Shown here: positions 57,901 to 64,000 of the stretch, in pieces | Layout of the letters: each line of letters opens with the position of its first letter | Numbering within the stretch: the stretch's first letter is position 1 | From: an uncultured Methylococcaceae bacterium | Lineage (GTDB): Bacteria; Pseudomonadota; Gammaproteobacteria; Methylococcales; Methylomonadaceae | Direction: 5' to 3' | DNA length: 64,000 nt | NCBI GenBank assembly: GCA_903938485.1 | Contig: CAJADF010000127.1 | Coordinates: 1 to 64,000 of the forward strand | The notes under the pieces: model-generated | The model's database searches: none | The model's input: the letters and a program-made list of their open reading frames with translations, nothing else | What the model was told of the DNA's origin: nothing | Program-made: the position numbers and the translations under genes

Positions 57901-60132
57901 TCAATATAGATCTACAGGATCCACATCCAACGACCACCGAACTTTTTTAGCCTGTTTAAGCTGAGTGAGTTCTGGCACGAACATCTTAAGAAAAGCTTGT
58001 AATTGTGTCCGCTGAGTATTTTGAAACAACATTTGATACCGATACTGACCTGATCGTTTAGCCATAGGCGCTGCAACAGGTCCTAACACTAAAGTATGAC
58101 CCGTGTTAAATTTATGAATTAAATCTGCTATAGCCTGAAAAAACAATTTGGGAGCATCAGGCTCAAATGCTTGCACCCTAAGTAAAGCTTGATAGCCAAA
58201 AGGTGGCAAATCGGCAACCTTCCGCTCTTCCAAAACAGTCTTAGCAAAACTATTATATCCCTGCGTAATTAGAGTGTTTAATAAAGGATGATCAGGTTGG
58301 CGGGTTTGCATAATCACCTTACCTGACTTATCTGCTCGACCCGCACGCCCTGAAACTTGGATTATCATCTGCGCGAGTTTTTCTGAAGCATGAAAATCAA
58401 TGCTAAATAAACCGGCGTCCACATCTAAAATCGCAACTAAAGTAACATTAGGAAAGTGATGGCCTTTCGCTAACATTTGAGTACCCAAAATAATATCTAC
58501 AGTACCTGTATTTATTTGCTGTAAATAATTTTCTAGAACACCTTTACGTTGCGTTGTATCCCTATCCAACCTGACAGTTACTTTACCCTTAAATAAATCA
58601 ACCAAGACCCGTTCTACACGCTCAGTCCCTAAACCTAAAGGCATTAATTGCCCACCTTTACAGTCAGGACACTGCTTAAGCAATCGATGTTCTTGAGCAC
58701 AATGGTGACAACGTAATCGGTCTTCATCAAAGTGAATAACCAAATTAGCATCACAACGCAAGCACTTAGCCACCCAGCCACAACTATGACAAATTAAAGT
58801 GGGTGCAAACCCCCGTCTATTTAAAAACAATAAAACTTGCTCTTTATTTGCAAGCGTCTTATGCATCTCTGCGATGAGAGGCTCTGAGAGTCCTTCTTGT
58901 ATTGATTTATTTCTAACATCTAACAATTGCAACACAGGCTCAACAGAGTTACCGGCTCGTTCTGGTAAATGCAACAACTCATAACGCTGTCTTTGAACAT
59001 TGTGCAAACTTTCTAAAGAAGGTGTCGCTGAACCTAAAACGACGGGAATAGCTAATAATTTAGCACGGACCAAAGCCACATCTCGTGCTGAAAAACGGAA
59101 ACCTTCTTGCTGTTTAAAAGAACCATCATGTTCTTCATCCAGAATAATTAGTCCTGGTCTTTTTAAGGGGGTAAACAAGGCTGAACGGGTACCCAACATA
59201 ATCGAGCATTGTCCTGTCTGCATTTGCAACCAAGCTGTCTGACGCTGTTTATCGGTTAATTTAGAATGCGAAACCGCAATATTAACTGAAAAACGGTGTT
59301 TAAATCGCTCTTCCAATTGTGGTGTTAGGGTAATTTCCGGCACCAACACCAGAACTTGTAAGTTTTGTTCTAAAACCGTTTGAATAATCTGCAAATAAAC
59401 TTCAGTTTTACCACTTCCAGTAACCCCTTCTAACAAAAAAGTTTTAAAACTACCCAATTGAGCGCAAACCTTGTCTATAGCATCTTGTTGTTGAGGGTTA
59501 CAAGTTAAGGCGGGATTTCTTATAACTACATTAGAGTTAACATTGCGGGTATTAACATCACACTGCACTAACAATCCATTATTAATTAACGAGTTAACTG
59601 TAGATCGCCAATTTGAATTCCATTCAGCTAATTCTGATTCTGAAAGACACTCTCCGTCCATTGCTTGAAATTTATCTATAAGTCTCTTTTGTTTTGGGGT
59701 CCTTTTTAACTCATTAGAGTCCGTTGATTTTCCCGAATCCGTTAAACAATAATACTTTTCAAATTTTAGAACGGCTGGCTTACCTTGCCTTAAAGCAATA
59801 GGAAATGCAGTGCTAATTACTTCACCTATCGGGTAATGGTAATAACCACTCGCCCATTGCAACAAACTTAAATCTTTAGCTGATAATAAAGACCGCCGAT
59901 CCAAAACCCTTAAGACTGACTTTAACTTATTAATATCAATATCACTACGCTGAGTAATTTCTAATAAATAAGCTATTTTTTTGGCTTTACCAAAAGGCAC
60001 TTCTAATCGAGCACCAGGACTTATAGCTTTTAAATCAATATCAGCGGGAGCAAGATAATCAAATACACGATAAACAGGAATTTGAATGGCAACTCTAAAA
60101 ATGACCGGAGCAACAACTTGCAATTTGAGCAT
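57901..60132 (-). CDS. priA: Primosomal protein N' (replication restart helicase PriA)
   Basis: A 743-residue superfamily 2 helicase. Walker A is GVTGSGKTEVYLQ, Walker B is LIILDEEHDGSFKQQ, and GSATPSLESL is motif III. Two zinc sites are formed by CHSCGWVAKCLRCDA and CHHCAQEHRLLKQCPDC. ILGTQMLAKGHHFPNVTLV and QVSGRAGRADKSG are the C-terminal helicase motifs. The N-terminal 3'-DNA-binding domain begins FRVAIQIPVYRVFDYL. It is upstream of argS, a familiar gammaproteobacterial order. Confidence 0.97.
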   Translation of the reverse strand: MLKLQVVAPVIFRVAIQIPVYRVFDYLAPADIDLKAISPGARLEVPFGKAKKIAYLLEITQRSDIDINKLKSVLRVLDRRSLLSAKDLSLLQWASGYYHYPIGEVISTAFPIALRQGKPAVLKFEKYYCLTDSGKSTDSNELKRTPKQKRLIDKFQAMDGECLSESELAEWNSNWRSTVNSLINNGLLVQCDVNTRNVNSNVVIRNPALTCNPQQQDAIDKVCAQLGSFKTFLLEGVTGSGKTEVYLQIIQTVLEQNLQVLVLVPEITLTPQLEERFKHRFSVNIAVSHSKLTDKQRQTAWLQMQTGQCSIMLGTRSALFTPLKRPGLIILDEEHDGSFKQQEGFRFSARDVALVRAKLLAIPVVLGSATPSLESLHNVQRQRYELLHLPERAGNSVEPVLQLLDVRNKSIQEGLSEPLIAEMHKTLANKEQVLLFLNRRGFAPTLICHSCGWVAKCLRCDANLVIHFDEDRLRCHHCAQEHRLLKQCPDCKGGQLMPLGLGTERVERVLVDLFKGKVTVRLDRDTTQRKGVLENYLQQINTGTVDIILGTQMLAKGHHFPNVTLVAILDVDAGLFSIDFHASEKLAQMIIQVSGRAGRADKSGKVIMQTRQPDHPLLNTLITQGYNSFAKTVLEERKVADLPPFGYQALLRVQAFEPDAPKLFFQAIADLIHKFNTGHTLVLGPVAAPMAKRSGQYRYQMLFQNTQRTQLQAFLKMFVPELTQLKQAKKVRWSLDVDPVDLY

Positions 60133-60186
60133 TAATTATGACTTTTTGATTTAAATCGCAAATTATTAGATAGCTAAGTGAATAAT

Positions 60187-60693
60187 TTATTGTTTAGGAG
60201 TATTCCAAATCTGTAAAAAACTTAAAGAAGCTAATATTAAAAATGCCAACAAAGTCCAAACCGGCATACTAAAGCCTAATAAGGTCCAATCCACTTTAGC
60301 GCAATCACCTGTACCGCTTAACATAAATTTTAAAGTATCAAATATCGGAAAATACTCCAACATATAGCTTAATTCAGGACCGCACTCGGGTACTTTATCA
60401 AGTGGTAAATGTTGTAACCATACATGTCTACTCGAAATTGACGCCCCCAATAAAGCAGAAACAGTACCCGCTATAGCATAACGCTTAACACCGACTGATA
60501 GAGGATTATGAATAGCTGCAATTAAAAAAATAATTCCAGTAAAGAATATCGCTATGCGTTGTGAAATACATAACGGACAAGGCTCTAATCTTTGAACTAA
60601 TTGAAAATAAGCGCCCATGCCTAATAATCCTGCACAAGCCAAAAAACCTAAGAAAAACCAAATTCTGGCGTTAAATTTTAGACCGTTTAACAT
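60187..60693 (-). CDS. dsbB: Disulfide bond formation protein DsbB
   Basis: Four-helix inner-membrane protein that re-oxidises DsbA and passes electrons to quinone. It is 168 residues. The first cysteine pair is in EPCPLCISQRIAIF. The second pair is Cys in VPECGPELSYML and GTGDCAKVDW. The helices are clear (FLACAGLLGMGAYFQL; IAIFFTGIIFLIAA; and others). The likely partner DsbA is encoded at 19674-20294. Confidence 0.95.
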   Translation of the reverse strand: MLNGLKFNARIWFFLGFLACAGLLGMGAYFQLVQRLEPCPLCISQRIAIFFTGIIFLIAAIHNPLSVGVKRYAIAGTVSALLGASISSRHVWLQHLPLDKVPECGPELSYMLEYFPIFDTLKFMLSGTGDCAKVDWTLLGFSMPVWTLLAFLILASLSFLQIWNTPKQ

Positions 60694-60869
60694 TATAAAT
60701 GTCTCAATAAAAGATTTTAAAACTCAATGTGAGTAGTGAATACTAAAGCAGAGTAGAGTGTATACAGGGGTGCACTAGAAAATCTAATCACACCCTTTTA
60801 AAAAAACATTATAACGATTTGAATGACTTTAAAAAAGCAATCTCTAAAAGGGCTATAAATTTATCAAAT

Positions 60870-60888
60870 AGATACACAATAGGTATCT
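60870..60888. promoter_or_regulatory. Inverted repeat, candidate operator of the DUF1778-GNAT pair
   Basis: AGATAC (60870-60875) and GTATCT (60883-60888) form a perfect six-base inverted repeat, about 45 bases before the antitoxin ATG. Ribbon-helix-helix antitoxins usually bind such a site and repress their own operon. Confidence 0.5.
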
Positions 60889-60932
60889 GTATTATGATAT
60901 GGTTAATTGAAATTTGAATGGAGATAATTTTT

Positions 60933-61217
60933 ATGTCTTACAACCCAATAAACGAGACACAAACTCATGCGGTAAACTTGCGTATTCGTCATGATATTCG
61001 CAATCTAATCGATAGAGCGGCAAAAACTCAAGGCAAAACACGATCCGACTTTATGATTGATGCTGCTCGACGCGCGGCAGAAGAATCTCTTCTTGATCAA
61101 ACTTTAATGCGTGTCGATGAAGAAACTTACAATCATTTTCTTGATTTACTTGATCAACCGCCTCAAGGTGAAGGATTTGAAAGACTGATGTCTGCCTCAA
61201 AACCTTGGAATAAATAG
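60933..61217 (+). CDS. DUF1778 (TacA-type) antitoxin
   Basis: A 94-residue ribbon-helix-helix antitoxin. The start is ATG 60933 (MSYNPINETQ), which has GGAGA about nine bases upstream; the earlier in-frame ATG overlaps that site. HAVNLRIRHDIRNLIDRAA and KTRSDFMIDAARRAAEESL match DUF1778. The C-terminal part (FLDLLDQPPQGEGFERLM) resembles the toxin-neutralising tail of TacA proteins. Its stop overlaps the toxin GTG. Confidence 0.93.
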   Translation: MSYNPINETQTHAVNLRIRHDIRNLIDRAAKTQGKTRSDFMIDAARRAAEESLLDQTLMRVDEETYNHFLDLLDQPPQGEGFERLMSASKPWNK

Positions 61218-61702
61218 TGCTATCTTCCCCTATTTTATTGAATCCAGATCATCAAATTAGTCAGTTTAACTGTAATATTGATAGCCTTAATGATTGGCTC
61301 AAAAAAAGAGCTTATCCAAATCAAGTCAGCAGTGCTTCTCGTACTTATGTAGTGTTAAAAGAACAAAGAGTGATTGCCTATTACTGTCTTGCTTCAGGAG
61401 CATTAGAACTAAACGATGCCCCTAGCCAAGTTCGTCGTAATATGCCAAACCCTATTCCCGTTGCAATTCTAGGCCGTCTTGCAGTTGATCATTCTTTTCA
61501 AGGAACAGGACTTGGTGTTGCCCTACTTCAAGACGCGGTCATACGCATTGCGCAAGCAGCTGGAATTCTTGGGATACGAGGTATTCTCGTGCATGCCATT
61601 TCTATCGAAGCAAAATCATTTTATGAGCGTAATGGCTTTATCGCCTCACCAACTCAACCGATGACATTAATACTATCTATAAAAGGTTATCACTCGTTGT
61701 AA
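61217..61702 (+). CDS. GNAT-fold toxin (TacT-type)
   Basis: A 161-residue GCN5-type N-acetyltransferase from a GTG start overlapping the antitoxin stop. The acetyl-CoA loop lies in LGRLAVDHSFQGTGLGVALL and the likely catalytic tyrosine is in AKSFYERNGF. Known TacT toxins acetylate the amino group of aminoacyl-tRNAs and block translation. It appears intact. It is convergent with the SDR gene, nine bases away. Confidence 0.92.
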   Translation: MLSSPILLNPDHQISQFNCNIDSLNDWLKKRAYPNQVSSASRTYVVLKEQRVIAYYCLASGALELNDAPSQVRRNMPNPIPVAILGRLAVDHSFQGTGLGVALLQDAVIRIAQAAGILGIRGILVHAISIEAKSFYERNGFIASPTQPMTLILSIKGYHSL

Positions 61703-61711
61703 GAACTTTTA

Positions 61712-62425
61712 TTATTTTTTAAACTTAACCACCTTATTCAACGGACTTAAATTAATCTCATCTATCACCATATTAGTCGGTGAATTTAAAACATATATCA
61801 CCGCTTCGGATACATTTTCCGCGGTAATGCTATTGCTCTGATGATCGCCTGGTTCAAAACTTAACTCATTAAAGAAAGGTGTTTTTACCATGCCTGGATT
61901 TATTAAACTCACTCGGACATTGCTTTTACCACAATCTTCTCTTAACGCTTGGGTAAAGCCACGTAAGGCAAATTTACTCGCACAATACATTGCACCATTA
62001 CGGCTACCTTTTAAGGCCGCTTCAGAACCTATATAAATTAAATCACTCTGTGCTTTGCGCTTAAAATCCGGCAATAAAGCTTTGGTTAAATAAACCTGAC
62101 TAGTAAAATTAAGCGTCATTAACGCATCAATTTGCTCATAAGAAAACTGCTCTATTGCCCCAAACTGCCCTTTACCCGCACAAAATATCACCGCATCAAG
62201 TGCCGGATAAGCTTGCTGTAGTTCTTTAATTTTCTGTGGCAAGACATCTAATTGACTTACATCTAAGACAATCGACACAAACCTAGGGTATTTAGCCAAT
62301 ACTTGATTTGCACGTCTAGCTATGCCCAGCACAGTATGACCATATTTTAATAATTGCTCAGCCACAGCTAAACCAATACCAGAACTAACACCGGTCACTA
62401 AAATAGTGCGCTCTAAAGCGTGCAT
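61712..62425 (-). CDS. Short-chain dehydrogenase/reductase
   Basis: A 237-residue SDR. The start at ATG 62425 (MHALERTILVTGVSSG) is chosen because the longer frame reads into the radical SAM gene; the two still overlap by 13 bases. The cofactor loop is TGVSSGIGLAVAEQ and the active site is YCASKFAL with the expected Tyr and Lys. The residue pattern RR after the second strand (GIARRANQ) suggests NADP(H). The substrate is unknown. Confidence 0.9.
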   Translation of the reverse strand: MHALERTILVTGVSSGIGLAVAEQLLKYGHTVLGIARRANQVLAKYPRFVSIVLDVSQLDVLPQKIKELQQAYPALDAVIFCAGKGQFGAIEQFSYEQIDALMTLNFTSQVYLTKALLPDFKRKAQSDLIYIGSEAALKGSRNGAMYCASKFALRGFTQALREDCGKSNVRVSLINPGMVKTPFFNELSFEPGDHQSNSITAENVSEAVIYVLNSPTNMVIDEINLSPLNKVVKFKK

Positions 62426-63405
62426 GGAAAAAATACCGATTTTGGAATATAACTTAAAAGTTGCTCTGTGCAATAGCTCATCATTTCTTGCTCTAAATCT
62501 TGTTGATAAGACACCATACCCCGTTGATTTTCTAAAGGACTCACGAACAATCTTTCTTCAGGATACAACTTATGTATCTTTTTAAAATAACTCTCTGGCA
62601 ATCTAAAAGTCCCTAAACTGACCGAGTGTAACTGCGCCAAATTAATTTTAGAAAATACCTGTTCAAATAAACGCTGATATTGAGCTTGATAACCCGTTTG
62701 ATAAATAAGTGGATCAAAGCGTAAACCAATTTGCCAACCCTGATCCTGCACTTTACACAAAGCATCAAGACGACGCTCTAAACTAGGCGCTTTATCTTCA
62801 ACTTTTGAGGCAATTTCATCAGGATTTAAACTAAAAGCTACAATACAACGCTCAAAAGGTGTTTTATTCAGCAAACTTCTAACTTGAGTACTTTTAGTAC
62901 GCAACTCCAACCAAGCATTAGGAATTTGTTCAAAAATTGGTAGGAATTGTTCCGCAAATCCAGTCACTGGCTCTAAAGCTAAACTGTCACAATCATAACC
63001 AGAGAAAAAATGCACAGGCTCATCAGGAAACGCCTCTGCTCGCGCTTTAATATCGGCTTGAAAGTCTTCGTAATTAACAAACAATACATAATTAGCCGAT
63101 TGATACATCCCTTGTAAAAAGCAATATCGGCAATCGTACAAACAATTAAGCATATGAGAAAAATAATAATTACGCTCAGCACCTACACCATAACCCGATG
63201 GAGCAGGCATCGTAAAATTCTTATATTTCTCAGCCAATATCAAAGCCGGTTTTTGTTTTTGCAATCTAAAGTTTTGGGCTTTAGGATTAAAAACTTCACC
63301 ATAACGACCACAAGTTATTTTATTGGCCTGTGGGAAACGCGCCAAAATCTCCAACACCCGCGGATGTTGCAAGATATTTTCTTCTATATAGATAGTTTCG
63401 ATCAT
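62413..63405 (-). CDS. Spore photoproduct lyase-family radical SAM protein
   Basis: A 330-residue radical SAM protein. The cluster motif is Cys88, Cys92 and Cys95 in NCLYDCRYCFLQG. YSANYVLFVNYEDF-type residues (SANYVLFVNYEDF) and HFFSGYDCDSLALEP are typical of the spore photoproduct lyase family, which also occurs in non-sporulating bacteria. ELRTKSTQVRSLL and VAFSLNPDE continue the barrel. Its role here is not known; DNA repair of UV products is one possibility. It overlaps the SDR start and is divergent from proC. Confidence 0.9.
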   Translation of the reverse strand: MIETIYIEENILQHPRVLEILARFPQANKITCGRYGEVFNPKAQNFRLQKQKPALILAEKYKNFTMPAPSGYGVGAERNYYFSHMLNCLYDCRYCFLQGMYQSANYVLFVNYEDFQADIKARAEAFPDEPVHFFSGYDCDSLALEPVTGFAEQFLPIFEQIPNAWLELRTKSTQVRSLLNKTPFERCIVAFSLNPDEIASKVEDKAPSLERRLDALCKVQDQGWQIGLRFDPLIYQTGYQAQYQRLFEQVFSKINLAQLHSVSLGTFRLPESYFKKIHKLYPEERLFVSPLENQRGMVSYQQDLEQEMMSYCTEQLLSYIPKSVFFPCTL

Positions 63406-63524
63406 GCGATTAGTTTTACAGTTGCCTCTTTTTAAAGACGCATTTTATAGGAAAACACTTGCGAATTATTGCACTGGCCTTATATAGGTTAAAATACGCT
63501 TAACTTAACCTCACTTTATTAAAA

Positions 63525-64000
63525 ATGAATACACAGAAAATTGGTTTTATCGGTGGAGGCAATATGGCCTCTAGCTTGATTAGCGGTTTAATTGCCAGCG
63601 GTCATTCTGCCCAACATATTTGGGTTTCAGATATAAATTCAGAGGCACTTAAAAACTTAGCAAACAGCTTAAATGTTAATACAACTACAGATAATGATGA
63701 AATAATCAATGCTGTTGATGTGGTAGTCTTAGCAGTAAAACCTCAAATACTAAAAGAAGTTGCTGAAAAAGCGGCTCCGATAATACAACAAAACAAATCA
63801 TTGGTCGTGTCAATTGCTGCAGGCATTAGTCAAGCTAGCTTAGGCCAATGGTTGGGGACCGATATTGCAATTGTGCGTTGCATGCCTAATACACCGGCAC
63901 TCGTCTTAACGGGTGCTACCGCCTTACATGCCAATTCTAATGTAAGCACTACTGAACATGATTTAGCAGAAAGCATTATGCGCTCGGTAGGCATTGCACT
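63525..64000 (+). CDS. proC: Pyrroline-5-carboxylate reductase (partial, runs off the window)
   Basis: The first 158 codons of the last proline-synthesis enzyme. The Rossmann loop is IGFIGGGNMASSLISGL. Later segments LAVKPQILKEV, SIAAGIS and RCMPNTPALVLTGATAL are family signatures. The gene is open at 64000, so the C-terminal dimer domain lies outside the window. Confidence 0.96.
   Translation, partial: MNTQKIGFIGGGNMASSLISGLIASGHSAQHIWVSDINSEALKNLANSLNVNTTTDNDEIINAVDVVVLAVKPQILKEVAEKAAPIIQQNKSLVVSIAAGISQASLGQWLGTDIAIVRCMPNTPALVLTGATALHANSNVSTTEHDLAESIMRSVGIA

Overview
The window is a 64 kb piece of an AT-rich gammaproteobacterial chromosome. Gene families (cytochrome c4, DsbA/DsbB, DUF2058, YicC, YggX, Fis-era housekeeping synteny such as polA-engB, mnmG-rsmG-parAB and the full atp operon) all point to Gammaproteobacteria; I cannot name the order or genus from sequence alone. 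No rRNA or tRNA gene, phage, insertion sequence or CRISPR array was recognised.

Layout. 1-1830: an ACA microsatellite, a tandem repeat and two orphan DNA-binding proteins. 1880-12135: a minus-strand block running atpI-B-E-F-H-A-G-D-C, a strong hairpin terminator, then glmU-glmS. 12283-20294: purC, a RelA-type (p)ppGpp synthetase that ends before its ACT domain, polA, a probable Spot 42/ErsA-type small RNA locus, engB, cytochrome c4 and dsbA. 20381-22457: a DUF2058 gene followed by a toxin-antitoxin patch (zeta-like kinase plus small partner; an AbrB-like antitoxin with a frameshifted toxin), with a broken copy of part of the DUF2058 gene in between. 22644-30302: a five-gene plus-strand operon coding for a GrpE-like factor, a divergent Hsp70, a AAA+ ATPase, a membrane-anchored TPR protein and a membrane J-like protein. 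This is the best candidate in the window for an undescribed system. 30303-31558: 1.25 kb without genes, rich in short repeats and palindromes. 31559-35188: leuC-leuD-leuA-like. 35463-37966: small acidic protein, P-loop protein, metA, Bfd-like ferredoxin. 38527-38703: a small basic gene whose 3' end forms a long hairpin, as in arfA. 38779-43349: mnmG-rsmG-parA-(mini ParB-like gene)-parB. 43428-47228: AP2-like protein, peroxiredoxin, mutY-yggX and small membrane or exported proteins. 47348-60693: MOSC protein, kinase, rdgB, rph, yicC, lnt, LonB-type protease, SPOR protein, argS, priA, dsbB. 60870-61702: DUF1778-GNAT toxin-antitoxin. 61712-64000: SDR, spore-photoproduct-lyase-like radical SAM protein, and the start of proC.

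How it fits together. Most of the window is core: ATP synthesis, cell wall precursor supply (glmU/glmS), DNA replication and repair (polA, priA, mutY, rdgB), chromosome partition (parAB), leucine and methionine synthesis, disulfide formation. The accessory part is concentrated at 20.4-31.5 kb, where toxin-antitoxin pieces, a partial gene duplication, the chaperone/AAA+ operon and the gene-free repeat region lie together between dsbA and the leu operon. The gid-par and atp-glm blocks, adjacent near the origin in many relatives, are here about 27 kb apart and in opposite orientation. Start codons were moved downstream from the longest reading frame wherever family length, a catalytic residue or a ribosome binding site demanded it.
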